Below are positions 35,119-43,813 of a stretch of 64,000 nucleotides of DNA, in pieces. The notes below the pieces were generated by a model that made no database searches, had not been told where the DNA came from, and saw only the letters and a program-made list of their open reading frames with translations. This stretch comes from an uncultured Eubacteriales bacterium. Lineage in GTDB: Bacteria; Bacillota; Clostridia; Oscillospirales; Oscillospiraceae. How positions within the stretch are numbered: the stretch's first letter is position 1; each line of letters starts with the position of its first letter. A program made the position numbers and the translations under genes. Where the stretch lies: the NCBI GenBank assembly GCA_900317905.1, contig ONIN01000009.1, positions 1 through 64,000 of the forward strand. The letters are read 5' to 3'.

Positions 35119-35157
35119 CTGGAAAAGCTTCGAAACTGTGTTGTCATCACAATAGAA

Positions 35158-36144
35158 TCAGAAGTTTGTCGAATAAATGTGCTCCGCCAGCGGCGCCGAG
35201 GCAAAATCCACCACGATCCAGCCGGTATGATCAGGAAGGATCATTTTCATGAGCCAGGGATTCAGCTTCTTTGCAAAGAAATAGGGGTGTCCGTAGGCCA
35301 AAGTGCCCTTGGTGCTGAGAAACTGGATGGCCGCGCTGTCGGCGCCAGTCTCAGAGCCCGCGATCCCGTTTTCGAAGGCCGTCCATTTGTCATCCACGCC
35401 GTAGCAGAACCGATCCTGCACCCAGAGGGTGTAAGTGCCCTGCTCCGCGCTGACGGTGTTCAGGCTCACGTCGTCGTGGCCGCCCTGATCCTCCCAGATC
35501 AGCGGCACGCCGAGGCTGCCCTCCCAGCGGCGCAGCAGCACCACCTTGCCGCGGCTCTCGCCCAAGGTGGGGAGATTGGCGGATACGAACCAGCGATTCG
35601 GGTCTGCGTCGATGTATCCTTTCAGCAGAGATTCAAATTCACCAATGCTTTCCTCTCCATGCTCCTGCTTCACAGCAAAGAGGATCGTCTCCGACGGATT
35701 CGCGTCCAGGAAGGCATAACAATCCGCGAGCACATCCTCCAGATACAGAGGCTCCGACCACGGAAGGGCTCCGGTCTTGCAGTTGGTAAAGCCGTGCATG
35801 AGCTTCAACCGATCACCGTCCGCCCCCAGTCGGATGTCCAGATAGCGGTAACCGCTTTGGAGCTGCTCACCGATGGTCTTCGACTGGCACTTGGAGAAAA
35901 AGGCCAGCTGCACGTACTTCGTGGCGCTGTCATGGGTGCCGGGAACGGTGATTTCCGACAAATACAGATCGTCCGACAATCCCGCCATCCAGCTTTCGCT
36001 GCCGGCGACCTCGGCATTGTCTGCGCGTTCCGTCAGCGGAATCACATAAAATGCCGCCGCAAGCAGCAGCAGAATCGCAATCAGCCATAGCAGAACCTTC
36101 AATAAAATCAGGCCGACAGACGGGCGTCCTTTTTTGGTCTCCAC
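35158..36144 (-). CDS. Membrane-anchored PI-PLC X-domain phosphodiesterase-like protein
   Basis: 328 aa from a GTG at 36144, selected because AAAGGAGG lies 7 nt upstream. An N-terminal signal anchor (LLKVLLWLIAILLLLAAAF) places the domain outside. The phosphatidylinositol-specific phospholipase C X-box is recognisable: PGTHDSATK carries the first catalytic His, and LKLMHGFTN carries the second. Like other bacterial PI-PLCs it would be a metal-independent phosphodiesterase acting on glycerophosphoinositol or related lipids; the actual substrate is unknown. No clean terminator separates it from the promoter of the next minus-strand operon, which begins 40 nt downstream of its stop. Confidence 0.87.
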   Translation of the reverse strand: METKKGRPSVGLILLKVLLWLIAILLLLAAAFYVIPLTERADNAEVAGSESWMAGLSDDLYLSEITVPGTHDSATKYVQLAFFSKCQSKTIGEQLQSGYRYLDIRLGADGDRLKLMHGFTNCKTGALPWSEPLYLEDVLADCYAFLDANPSETILFAVKQEHGEESIGEFESLLKGYIDADPNRWFVSANLPTLGESRGKVVLLRRWEGSLGVPLIWEDQGGHDDVSLNTVSAEQGTYTLWVQDRFCYGVDDKWTAFENGIAGSETGADSAAIQFLSTKGTLAYGHPYFFAKKLNPWLMKMILPDHTGWIVVDFASAPLAEHIYSTNF

Positions 36145-36302
36145 AGGAATGCCTCCTTTTGGTTCGGATGGTTCCATTATAGCGAATCGCGGCAAATTGC
36201 GCAACATTCGAATCGGAATCCATTTATTTCCTCAAACGCCGTTGCGTTCCAAAGATTCCTTTGTTATAATGGACAAAAACTATGGAATGTGAGGGGCACT
36301 CC

Positions 36303-37469
36303 ATGAAAAGACACATTCTGACAATGCTTCTGGCGGTTCTGCTGATTCTGACAATGCTCTCCGGCTGTGGGAAGGAAGAGACCAACGCCTCTGCGCCCAT
36401 CGTGTTTGTCCACGGCTACAGCGGCTGGGGCAGCTATGACGCGAAAAACGACCGGACGCCTTACTTCGGACTCACCACCGCCAACATCAGAAACGATCTG
36501 GAGACCAAGGGCTACGCCGCCTACATGGCCTCGGTAGGGCCGGATTCCAGCTGCTGGGACCGCGCCTGTGAGCTCTACGCCCAGATCACCGGCACCCTGA
36601 CGGATTACGGCGCCGCACACAGCGCAGCATGCGGACACGAACGCTATGGCACCGACTATACCGGCAGACAGCTGATCCCGGATTTCACCTGGGACGCGGA
36701 ACATCCGATCCATCTGGTGGGCCACAGCTTCGGCGGCGTCACGATCCGGCTGCTGCTGGATCTGATGATAGACGGCAGCTCTGAGGAAGTCGCCGCCAGT
36801 GGGGAGGATACCAGTCCCCTGTTCACCGGCGGGCACAACGGATATGTGAAGTCCATCTCCATCCTCGCCGCGCCCAGCAATGGCACCACCGCCGTCTATG
36901 TGGGCGGCAGTGACGCCGGCAACGCCATTTCCAACGGAGAATCCGGCACCTTCAACGCCAATGTGGTTCGGCAGTATGACAACGCCCTGAACGACATGAA
37001 TGTGGATCGTGCCTGCGCCATCAACGCACAGCTCCAGCTGCAGCCGGACGTCTATTACTTCTGCTATTACGGCGCTTATCCATCGGACACCATCAGCCCC
37101 ACGCTCAAAAGCCTCGCCAGTTGGATGAGCGGCTATCAGGGCCAGACGCCCGGAAGCTATACCGTAGCCGGTGAGACCTTCTATGTCCCCAGCCAGAATC
37201 TCGGCGTCGAGTGGCAGCCCAACGACGGCATGGTGAACGCGGTCTCTGGCTACTGCCCCTATCATCTGGATGCCAGCGGCGCTTTGATCTATGACGCACA
37301 CCGGGATGTGACGGGCACAGAAACCTATAATCCCGGAGAATGGAACATCTTCCCCCAATACACCTGGAGCCATCTGGATTTCATCGGCGGTATCAATGGG
37401 AGTGTTTCTTCTGATACCCTCAGAAACTTTTACCGGGATTTGGCCCAGAGAATCACAAATGTTGAATAA
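36303..37469 (+). CDS. Lipoprotein lipase (alpha/beta hydrolase, staphylococcal-type)
   Basis: 388 aa from the ATG at 36303. The signal peptide ends in lipobox LSGC with Cys22, so it is a lipoprotein on the outer face of the membrane. IVFVHGYSGWG is the oxyanion region and VGHSFGG holds the nucleophile Ser. Long loops and a late SHLDFIGG with the catalytic His fit the large-lid lipases of the Staphylococcus/Geobacillus family. It is predicted to hydrolyse triacylglycerols or phospholipids. It is monocistronic and divergent from the PI-PLC-like gene, so the two may form an outward-facing lipid-degrading pair. Confidence 0.88.
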   Translation: MKRHILTMLLAVLLILTMLSGCGKEETNASAPIVFVHGYSGWGSYDAKNDRTPYFGLTTANIRNDLETKGYAAYMASVGPDSSCWDRACELYAQITGTLTDYGAAHSAACGHERYGTDYTGRQLIPDFTWDAEHPIHLVGHSFGGVTIRLLLDLMIDGSSEEVAASGEDTSPLFTGGHNGYVKSISILAAPSNGTTAVYVGGSDAGNAISNGESGTFNANVVRQYDNALNDMNVDRACAINAQLQLQPDVYYFCYYGAYPSDTISPTLKSLASWMSGYQGQTPGSYTVAGETFYVPSQNLGVEWQPNDGMVNAVSGYCPYHLDASGALIYDAHRDVTGTETYNPGEWNIFPQYTWSHLDFIGGINGSVSSDTLRNFYRDLAQRITNVE

Positions 37470-37473
37470 AAAG

Positions 37474-37508
37474 AAAAACCAGAGATCCAATCGGATCTCT
37501 GGTTTTTT
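37474..37508. terminator. Bidirectional terminator between lipase and tRNA-Leu
   Basis: AAAACCAGAGATCC and its perfect complement around a 4-nt loop, with A/T runs on both sides. It begins 5 nt after the lipase stop and abuts the tRNA CCA end. Confidence 0.9.
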
Positions 37509-37595
37509 GGTGCGCGAGGCGGGACTTGAACCCGCACGTCCGGAGTGGACACTAGAACCTGAATCTAGCGAGTCTGCCAATTCCACCACTCGCGC
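37508..37595 (-). tRNA. tRNA-Leu (anticodon CAG)
   Basis: 88 nt with the long variable arm of class II tRNAs. Acceptor GCGCGAG pairs with CTCGCGC. Anticodon stem CTAGA/TCTAG encloses TTCAGGT, giving CAG. CCA is encoded at 37508-37510. Confidence 0.94.
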
Positions 37596-37772
37596 GTCTT
37601 GCTCCCTCGCGGAAAGCTTTATTAGAATAGCACCGTAAATACAATTTGTCAAGATGTTTTTTCGAAAAATCTTTCTTTTTTAATTCTGTGCCGAATTAAT
37701 CGAAAATTTTCTTCTAAACACTATGTTGATTCACAAGATTCGCAGGTTTTGAAAAAAAGGTAAAAATAATGC

Positions 37773-37801
37773 TTGACAATTCCGAAAATAAATGCTATAT
37801 T
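37773..37801 (+). promoter_or_regulatory. Promoter of the four-tRNA cluster
   Basis: TTGACA (37773-37778), a 17-bp spacer and TATATT (37796-37801), about 20 bp before tRNA-Asp. The region 37596-37772 is A+T-rich and shows no gene. Confidence 0.82.
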
Positions 37802-37821
37802 AAGCAAGCGCTGAAACGCAA

Positions 37822-37898
37822 GGCCGAGTAGTTCAGTCGGTTAGAACGCTAGCCTGTCACGCTAGAGGTCGAGGGTTCAAGTCCCTTCTCGGTCGCCA
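37822..37898 (+). tRNA. tRNA-Asp (anticodon GTC)
   Basis: 77 nt. Acceptor GGCCGAG/CTCGGTC; anticodon stem CTAGC/GCTAG around CTGTCAC gives GTC. CCA is encoded. Confidence 0.95.
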
Positions 37899-37900
37899 TT

Positions 37901-37924
37901 CCCGCGGAGTTCACGCTCCGCGGG
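37901..37924 (+). other. Hairpin in the tRNA-Asp/tRNA-Thr spacer
   Basis: Perfect 9-bp stem CCCGCGGAG/CTCCGCGGG with a 6-nt loop starting 3 nt after CCA. It has only a weak T-stretch after it. It is probably a processing element or leaky terminator. Confidence 0.6.
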
Positions 37925-37932
37925 ATTCATAT

Positions 37933-38008
<76 letters not shown>

Positions 38009-38015
38009 TGTTGAG

Positions 38016-38040
38016 CCCTTGAACATCAACGGTTCAAGGG
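38016..38040 (+). other. Hairpin in the tRNA-Thr/tRNA-Pro spacer
   Basis: Perfect 9-bp stem CCCTTGAAC/GTTCAAGGG with a 7-nt loop. The T-run after it is weak (TTCTAT). Confidence 0.6.
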
Positions 38041-38052
38041 TTCTATCAAAAT

Positions 38053-38128
38053 CCGGGTGTAGCGCAGTTGGTAGCGTGCTTGAATGGGGTTCAAGAGGCC
38101 CCGAGTTCGAATCTCGGCACTCGGACCA
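38053..38128 (+). tRNA. tRNA-Pro (anticodon GGG)
   Basis: 76 nt. Acceptor CCGGGTG/CACTCGG; anticodon stem CTTGA/TCAAG around ATGGGGT gives GGG. CCA is encoded. Confidence 0.94.
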
Positions 38129-38131
38129 ATG

Positions 38132-38157
38132 TCACCGCGGACTTCGGTTCGCGGTGA
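38132..38157 (+). other. Hairpin in the tRNA-Pro/tRNA-Thr spacer
   Basis: Stem TCACCGCG/CGCGGTGA followed by TATTTTTAG. It looks like a leaky intrinsic terminator inside the cluster. Confidence 0.6.
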
Positions 38158-38171
38158 TATTTTTAGAATAT

Positions 38172-38247
38172 GCTAGTGTAGCTCAGCCGGTAGAGCAGCT
38201 GATTCGTAATCAGCAGGTCGGGTGTTCGAGTCACCTCACTAGCTCCA
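38172..38247 (+). tRNA. tRNA-Thr (anticodon CGT)
   Basis: 76 nt. Acceptor GCTAGTG/CTCACTAGC region pairs fully; anticodon stem GCTGA/TCAGC around TTCGTAA gives CGT. CCA is encoded. It is the last tRNA of the cluster. Confidence 0.94.
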
Positions 38248-38275
38248 TCCCGGAGAAAACTCTCCGGGATTTTAC
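38248..38275 (+). terminator. Terminator of the tRNA cluster
   Basis: Stem CCCGGAGA/TCTCCGGG immediately after the last CCA, followed by ATTTTACTTT. Confidence 0.8.
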
Positions 38276-38293
38276 TTTATCAGGAGGGATTCT

Positions 38294-38617
38294 ATGGCGC
38301 AGGATTGCTGGTATGTCTATATGGTGCGCTGCGCCGACGATTCCATCTACACCGGCATGGCGAGGGACATTCGGAAACGGCTGAAGGAACATCTCGCCAG
38401 GGGGCCGGAGTGCGCGAAATATACCCGCAGCCGACCGGTGACGGCGCTGGAGGCCCTCTGGCAGGTGCCGGACGGTCACGCGGCAAGAAGCCTGGAATGG
38501 CACATCAAACGTCTTACAAGAAAGAAGAAGCTGCATCTGGTTCAAAATCCTGAGACCATCGCTTCGCTCTCCGAAGAAGCGGTGCCCCTCTCCCCTGATA
38601 TGAATCGTTACCTATAA
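38294..38617 (+). CDS. GIY-YIG nuclease superfamily protein (UPF0213)
   Basis: 107 aa, the size of a bare GIY-YIG domain. WYVYMVRCADDSIYTGMA supplies the GIY (here VYM) and YIG (here YTG) strands, RKRLKEH follows with the catalytic Arg region, and RSLEWHIKRL carries the distal Glu. Small UPF0213 members are chromosomal proteins of uncertain role, often suspected of DNA repair. AGGAGGG precedes the ATG. It is unrelated to its tRNA neighbours as far as can be seen. Confidence 0.88.
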   Translation: MAQDCWYVYMVRCADDSIYTGMARDIRKRLKEHLARGPECAKYTRSRPVTALEALWQVPDGHAARSLEWHIKRLTRKKKLHLVQNPETIASLSEEAVPLSPDMNRYL

Positions 38618-38649
38618 AAAATCACACCTCAAACTGAGGTGTGATTTTT
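38616..38649. terminator. Bidirectional terminator between convergent genes
   Basis: AAAAATCACACCTC and its complement around a 5- to 6-nt loop. It serves the GIY-YIG gene on + and the cmk-ispH-rpsA gene on -. Confidence 0.88.
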
Positions 38650-38662
38650 GTTTTTGTATGGA

Positions 38663-41500
38663 TTACTCGTCCTCGCCGGCGTCGGCGGGAATGTTGCCGG
38701 TGGCTTCGCCGGTGGCAGAGACCTCGTAGACCAGAGCGTCCTCTTCGGGAGCGGCAGGCTCATCGTCAAAGACCTCTTCCTCAGCGGGCTGATGACGCTC
38801 GGGAGCCGGCTCGGGCTGGGTCAGAGCGCGGATGGACAGGCTGATCTTGTGCTTCTCCTCGTCCACGGCGGTGATCTTGGCCTCGACCTCGTCGCCCACG
38901 TTCAGAACGTCCTCGGGCTTGCCGATGCGGCGGTTGGCGATCTGGGAGATGTGGATCAGGCCGTCCACACCGGGCAGAACCTCGGCGAAAGCGCCGAAGG
39001 GCATGAGCTTCACGATGTTGACCTTGGCCACGTCACCCACCTGATAGGTGCTGGTGAACTTGGTCCAGGGGTTGCCGTTGGGATCCTTGTAGCCCAGGGA
39101 GATGCGGCGCTTCTCAGCGTCGAAGCTGATGACGTAAACGTCGACCTCGTCGCCCACGGAAAGAACCTCGGCGGGGGACTTGATGCGGCTCCAGCTCAGC
39201 TCGGAGACGTGGGCCATACCGTCGATGCCGCCGATGTCGATAAAGGCACCATAGCTGGTCAGGGACTTCACGACGCCGTGATACTGCTTGCCGACCTCGA
39301 TCTCGCTCCAGACCTTCTCGGCGCGCTCACGGCGCTCCTTCTGCTGGACGGCACGGATGGAGCCAACCACGCGCTTGCGGCCGCGGTTGACCTCGGTGAT
39401 CTTCAGACGGACGGTCTGCTTGACCAGCTCGGTCATGGGACGATCCTTCGGCAGGCCGGACTGGGAAGCGGGCACGAACACGCGGATGCCCTTGACGTTG
39501 ACAACGACGCCGCCCTTGTTCTCCTCAGTGACGACACCCTCGACGACCTCGCCGCTCTCCTGGGCTTCCTCGATGACGGCCCAGTGCTTGACGGCGTCCA
39601 GACGCTTCTTGGACAGCATGGCAGTGCCTTCCACGTCATTGACGCGGACGACCTGGGCTTCGATCTCGTCGCCCACATGGATGACATCCTCAACCTTGAC
39701 ACCGTCGTCGGTGAACTCGGAAGTGGGGATGAATCCGGAATACTTGGCGCCGATGTCGACGCTGATCTCGGTGCCGCTGATGGCGACCACAATACCGGTG
39801 ACCTTGTCACCGTTATGAACAGGCTTCAGAGATGCCTCCAGCAGTGCGTCGAAGGAATCCTCCGCCTCAGCGGCGGGGGCAGCTTCCTCTACAACAGGAG
39901 CAGCCTCAACGGCCTCCTCCACAGGGGCTTCCACGGGAGCCTCGATCGGGGTCTCCATGGTCTCTTCGCTCAGAATTTCGTCAGTCATGGTTTCTTTTAC
40001 CTCCTTAATGATCCATGCGGGAACCGAGGCTCCGGCGGTGAGGCCAACGGTTTTCACATGGTCTAACGCGCTCAGATCAAGCTGCGCTGCATTTTCGATA
40101 AATTGGACATGCTCGCAATGCCCGGTGCAGATCTCGTACAGATGGCGGCTGTTGGCGCTGTGCCGGCCGCCGATGACGACCATGGCATCGCACATGCGGG
40201 CCAGCTGCTCTGCTTCTCCTTGCCTTGTAGATGTCGCACCACATATTGTATCATAGATTTTTGCGTTTGTACACTCTTTTTTTAATAAATTTTTACAGCT
40301 TAACAGCTTTTCTTGCGTCTGTGTGGTCTGTATGACCATGGTGATCGGCCGGTTTCGGTCAATTTCGCCGGATTGTAACTTTAATTCCAGCTCGGAAACG
40401 TCGCTGACCACCACCGGATCGGTGCACCAGCCGCAGATGGCGCGCACCTCCGGATGGTCCTTGGCGCCCACGATCACCGGCAGACGGCCTTCCACAGAAG
40501 CCTCCGTCACCAGCTGGTGGATGCGCTTGACTTTCGGGCAGGTGGCGTCAATGACCCTGGCGCCGGTCTGCACCAGACTGTCATAGACCGCCTTGGTGAT
40601 CCCGTGGGAGCGGACGATCACCGCGTCGTCGGGGCCGAGGTCCGCGGGATCCTCCGTCACCCGAAGGCCGCGCTGCTCCAGGGACTGCACCACGTCGGCA
40701 TTGTGGATCAGCTCGCCGAAGCTCCAGCAGGAGGATTCTTCGTCCAGCATCTGTTCTGCCAGCTTCACGCTGCGGCTGACGCCGAAGCAGAAGCCTGCGC
40801 TTTTGGCGACGTACAGCTTCCCCTTCTCCAGCACGCCGGCGATCTCAGCGCAGAGAGCGTCGATGCTTTCTTCCAATGTCAGGTCACTGGTATCCAGCTC
40901 GATGGCGTCCTCGGCTTTTCTCAAAGGCGCGGCGGCACGGTGGGTGTCGTTGTAGTCCCGCTCCTCGATGTCGCGGAGCACCTGCTGGAAGGACACGTCC
41001 ATGCCCTTCTCCTGCAGTTCTTTCCACCTGCGCTCTGCCCGCTTTTCCGCGCTGGCGGTGAGGAAGATCTTCAATGTAGCGTCCGGCAGCACCACGGTGC
41101 CGATGTCGCGGCCGTCCATAACCACGCTGTTTTCCACGGCGAAGTTTCGCTGGGTGTCCATCAGGAAGGCGCGCACCTCCGGGTGGGCGCTGACTGCCGA
41201 AGCTCTCGCGGAGTTTTCAGGGGTGCGGATGGCTTCGGAGACGTCCTCCCCGCTCAGCAGCATCCGCTGGACGCCGCGGTCGTCGTAGTCCATGTCGATC
41301 TGAATGGTAGGCAGCAGCGGCAGCACCGCAGCCTTGTCGCCGCAGTCCACGCCGGCTCTGTGGACGGCCAGAGCCACCGTGCGGTACATGGCGCCGGTGT
41401 CCACATAGATCAGCCCGAAGCGCTTGGCCGCTGCCCGGGCGATGGTGCTCTTCCCGGCACCGGAGGGTCCGTCGATGGCGACGGAAATGTGTTTTGTCAT
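38663..41500 (-). CDS. Triple fusion: cytidylate kinase - IspH - ribosomal protein S1
   Basis: 945 aa from the ATG at 41500, with AGGAGT upstream. Residues ~1-220 are CMP kinase (P-loop DGPSGAGKST, then DTGAMYRTV, then DGRDIGTVVLPDA). About 225-505 is IspH, 4-hydroxy-3-methylbut-2-enyl diphosphate reductase, with its three [4Fe-4S] Cys (GFCFGVSRSV, DATCPKV, ICGATSTRQ). A Pro/Ala/Glu-rich linker of ~55 residues leads to four S1 domains (for example VDIGAKYSGFIP, LTSYGAFIDIGGIDG, LMPFGAFAEVLPG). It joins pyrimidine nucleotide salvage, the last step of isoprenoid synthesis and mRNA binding by the ribosome in one chain. IspH-S1 fusions are known in Clostridia. The reading frame is continuous. Confidence 0.95.
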   Translation of the reverse strand: MTKHISVAIDGPSGAGKSTIARAAAKRFGLIYVDTGAMYRTVALAVHRAGVDCGDKAAVLPLLPTIQIDMDYDDRGVQRMLLSGEDVSEAIRTPENSARASAVSAHPEVRAFLMDTQRNFAVENSVVMDGRDIGTVVLPDATLKIFLTASAEKRAERRWKELQEKGMDVSFQQVLRDIEERDYNDTHRAAAPLRKAEDAIELDTSDLTLEESIDALCAEIAGVLEKGKLYVAKSAGFCFGVSRSVKLAEQMLDEESSCWSFGELIHNADVVQSLEQRGLRVTEDPADLGPDDAVIVRSHGITKAVYDSLVQTGARVIDATCPKVKRIHQLVTEASVEGRLPVIVGAKDHPEVRAICGWCTDPVVVSDVSELELKLQSGEIDRNRPITMVIQTTQTQEKLLSCKNLLKKECTNAKIYDTICGATSTRQGEAEQLARMCDAMVVIGGRHSANSRHLYEICTGHCEHVQFIENAAQLDLSALDHVKTVGLTAGASVPAWIIKEVKETMTDEILSEETMETPIEAPVEAPVEEAVEAAPVVEEAAPAAEAEDSFDALLEASLKPVHNGDKVTGIVVAISGTEISVDIGAKYSGFIPTSEFTDDGVKVEDVIHVGDEIEAQVVRVNDVEGTAMLSKKRLDAVKHWAVIEEAQESGEVVEGVVTEENKGGVVVNVKGIRVFVPASQSGLPKDRPMTELVKQTVRLKITEVNRGRKRVVGSIRAVQQKERRERAEKVWSEIEVGKQYHGVVKSLTSYGAFIDIGGIDGMAHVSELSWSRIKSPAEVLSVGDEVDVYVISFDAEKRRISLGYKDPNGNPWTKFTSTYQVGDVAKVNIVKLMPFGAFAEVLPGVDGLIHISQIANRRIGKPEDVLNVGDEVEAKITAVDEEKHKISLSIRALTQPEPAPERHQPAEEEVFDDEPAAPEEDALVYEVSATGEATGNIPADAGEDE

Positions 41501-41513
41501 GGTTGGTTGACTC

Positions 41514-42746
41514 CTAGTATTTCTGAAGTGCGAGGCCGGCAGCATAGCCGGTGCTCCAGGCGATCTGCAGATTGAAGCCGCCGGTGTAGGCATCCAGATC
41601 CAGCACCTCGCCCGCGAAGTAGAGTCCCTCCACCAGCTTGGACTGCATGGTGCGTGGGTCGATCTCCTTCAATGAGACGCCGCCGGCGGTGACAATGGCC
41701 TCTTCCATTGGCCTGGGCCCAGAGACGGTCAGTTTAAAATGCTTCAGCAGCTGCACCAGGGCGTGGCGCTGCTCTCTGGTGATGGTATTCACCTTCTGCT
41801 CAGGTGGGATGCCGCTGCGGTCGATCAGCACCGGGATCATGGCCCGGCCCGCCAGATCGAACAGAGCGTTTTTGAATTCCCGGTTGGCGTATTTCTCAAA
41901 ATCCCGCAGCGCCCGGGCGTCCAGCTTCTTTTCGTCCAGTCCCGGCTTCAGGTCGATCTCCAGATGATACCGATGGTTCTGGAAATCCCGAAGATGGGCG
42001 CTGGCGGAGAGCACCAGCGGGCCGGAGATGCCGAAGTGGGTGAAAAGCATCTCGCCCAGTTCGGAGTAGAGCTTCTTCCCCGACTCGTCGAAGGCAGTGA
42101 GCACCACGTTTCTCAGGGAAAAACCCTGCATCTCGCCGCAGCAGGGATCGTCGGATTCCAGCGGAACAAGAGAGGCTCTGGTGGCGGTGACGGTGTGGCC
42201 CAGCTGTTTGGCGAAGCGGTAGCCGTCCCCGGTGGAGCCGGTGGCGGGATAGGAGCGGCCACCGGTGCAGAGCACGGCGGCGTCGCAGTCGATGCGTCCC
42301 ACAGTGGTGGAGACGGCAGTGACTCTCCCCTGCTCGGTGACGATGCCTTTGGCGCTCCCCTGCACCACCCGGACACCGGCGTCCAGAAGGGCGTTCGCAA
42401 GGGCGTCAGCGATGTCATTGGCTTTGTCCGACACCGGGAAGACCCGGTTGCCCCGCTCGGTTTTCAGCGGAACGCCAAGGGACTCAAAGAAGGTCATGGT
42501 GTCCGCCGGGGAAAACTTGCTGAGGGCACTGTACAGGAAGCGCCCGTCCCCGGGGATGTTCTGCAAAATCGTTTTTACGTCACAGTTGTTGGTGACGTTG
42601 CAGCGGCCCTTGCCGGTGATCCGCACCTTTCTGCCCAGCTGGCGGTTCGGCTCCAAGAGGATCACTTCGCTGCCGCCGCAGGCCGCGGTATAGGCGCACA
42701 TCATGCCGGCAGCGCCTCCGCCGATCACAACGACGTCAGCTCTCAT
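41514..42746 (-). CDS. HI0933-family FAD-dependent oxidoreductase
   Basis: 410 aa from the ATG at 42746, which overlaps the rpiR stop by 11 nt; a GTG five codons earlier is possible. The FAD-binding GxGxxG motif is VIGGGAAGMMCAY, and LGRKVRITGKGRCNVTNNC is the family signature. DLDAYTGGFNLQIAWSTG near the C-terminus completes the FAD site. The family includes YhiN and BaiN-type flavoproteins, whose reactions are poorly defined; BaiN has been implicated in bile-acid metabolism, but position here next to cmk-ispH-rpsA suggests a housekeeping role. Only 13 nt separate it from the cmk fusion. Confidence 0.88.
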   Translation of the reverse strand: MRADVVVIGGGAAGMMCAYTAACGGSEVILLEPNRQLGRKVRITGKGRCNVTNNCDVKTILQNIPGDGRFLYSALSKFSPADTMTFFESLGVPLKTERGNRVFPVSDKANDIADALANALLDAGVRVVQGSAKGIVTEQGRVTAVSTTVGRIDCDAAVLCTGGRSYPATGSTGDGYRFAKQLGHTVTATRASLVPLESDDPCCGEMQGFSLRNVVLTAFDESGKKLYSELGEMLFTHFGISGPLVLSASAHLRDFQNHRYHLEIDLKPGLDEKKLDARALRDFEKYANREFKNALFDLAGRAMIPVLIDRSGIPPEQKVNTITREQRHALVQLLKHFKLTVSGPRPMEEAIVTAGGVSLKEIDPRTMQSKLVEGLYFAGEVLDLDAYTGGFNLQIAWSTGYAAGLALQKY

Positions 42747-43611
42747 TGCTCTGATAGACACTGTGGTCAGCCCAGATCTCCTCCAGCATGCGGAAATTCT
42801 GGAAGGTCTGCTCCCGGTTTCGAAGGCCGATGGCCACGATCAACGCGTTCAAAAGTCCCATGGGCGCTACCAGAGAATCCAAAAACGAGACCATCTCACT
42901 CTTGGCGTAGAGGCAGACCCCGGTGAGCTCGCTGAGGGGCGAGGATTTTACGTCCGTGATGCCCAGCGTGGAGGCACCCCGACCGGCGGCAAATTTCACC
43001 GCGTCCACGGTTCGCTGGGAATAGCGCGGGAAGCTGATGCCGATGACCAGATCCCCCTCCTGCACTCTCAGCATCTGCTCGTAGGCCTCGGAGGCAGCGG
43101 TGTCCTGGATCACATAGACATTTTCCCGCAAAAGATTCAGATAGAACCAGAAGAATTTCGCCAGCGTGGTGCTGGTGCGCATGCCGATGATATAGATCTT
43201 GTTGGCAGTGCAGATCTGCTCCACGGCGGCGTTGAAGCCGGTCTGGTCGATCTCGTCCAAGGTAGCCTGGAGGTTGTTCACATCCGCTCTCAGGACAGCC
43301 TTCAGCACATCCTGGGTGTCCACGGTGTTCTCCGCCGCTTCGATCCGCTCCACGGCGGTAAGTCGATTGCGGACGATCTCCTGCAGGGCCTTTTTCATCC
43401 CGGGATAGCCCCGATAGCCCAGCTCCGCCGCGAAACGCACGACTGTGGATTCGCTGACGCCCACGGCCTCGCCCAGTCTCGACGCGGTCATGAAGGCGGC
43501 TTTATCATAATTATCCAGAATATAACGCGCGATCACCCGCTGGCTTTTGGAAAAGCTCGCCAGCCGGTGCTCCAAAACGGACAGAATGTCCTTTTTTTCT
43601 CTCGATTTCAT
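42736..43611 (-). CDS. RpiR/MurR-family transcriptional regulator
   Basis: 291 aa. The N-terminal RpiR helix-turn-helix spans about residues 10-80 (LASFSKSQRVIARYIL, then VSESTVVRFAAELGYRGY). The C-terminal SIS domain (KIYIIGMRTSTTLAKFF, then DLVIGISFPRYSQRTVD) would bind a phosphosugar. Regulators of this type usually control sugar or amino-sugar genes, and none is adjacent. It is the first gene of a three-gene unit with the flavoprotein and the cmk fusion. GGAAGGG precedes the ATG. Confidence 0.92.
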   Translation of the reverse strand: MKSREKKDILSVLEHRLASFSKSQRVIARYILDNYDKAAFMTASRLGEAVGVSESTVVRFAAELGYRGYPGMKKALQEIVRNRLTAVERIEAAENTVDTQDVLKAVLRADVNNLQATLDEIDQTGFNAAVEQICTANKIYIIGMRTSTTLAKFFWFYLNLLRENVYVIQDTAASEAYEQMLRVQEGDLVIGISFPRYSQRTVDAVKFAAGRGASTLGITDVKSSPLSELTGVCLYAKSEMVSFLDSLVAPMGLLNALIVAIGLRNREQTFQNFRMLEEIWADHSVYQSNES

Positions 43612-43770
43612 AGTGTCCCTTCCATATCCAAAGCACGATATACGCGCAAAAAATCACATTTATCATTTTAATCAGTTTCCTGCAATTTTTCAAGGAGAAA
43701 TCCAGAAAAAAATGAATTCCCGCAATTTGCACAGGAATTCATCGTTTCCATCCGTTTGGAATTGATAATG

Positions 43771-43802
43771 ATCGCCCCGATACGAACGCGTACCGGGGCG
43801 AT
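43771..43802 (-). terminator. Hairpin after the OYE-type reductase gene
   Basis: A ~14-bp stem (ATCGCCCCGGTACG with CGTATCGGGGCGAT) starts 12 nt after the stop. The downstream tract (CATTATCAATT) is T-poor, so it may be a weak terminator or an mRNA-stabilising hairpin. The rest of the 43612-43813 gap is A+T-rich with no gene seen. Confidence 0.55.
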
Positions 43803-43813
43803 AAAAGTTGGAT

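Noticed and set aside
36264-37652. A 462-codon minus-strand frame running through tRNA-Leu
   Set aside because: It overlaps a clear tRNA and is antisense to the lipoprotein lipase. Not coding.
38016-38040. Spacer hairpins in the tRNA cluster as copies of one repeat element
   Set aside because: The stems in the three spacers have unrelated sequences, so they are independent structures and not a repeat family.
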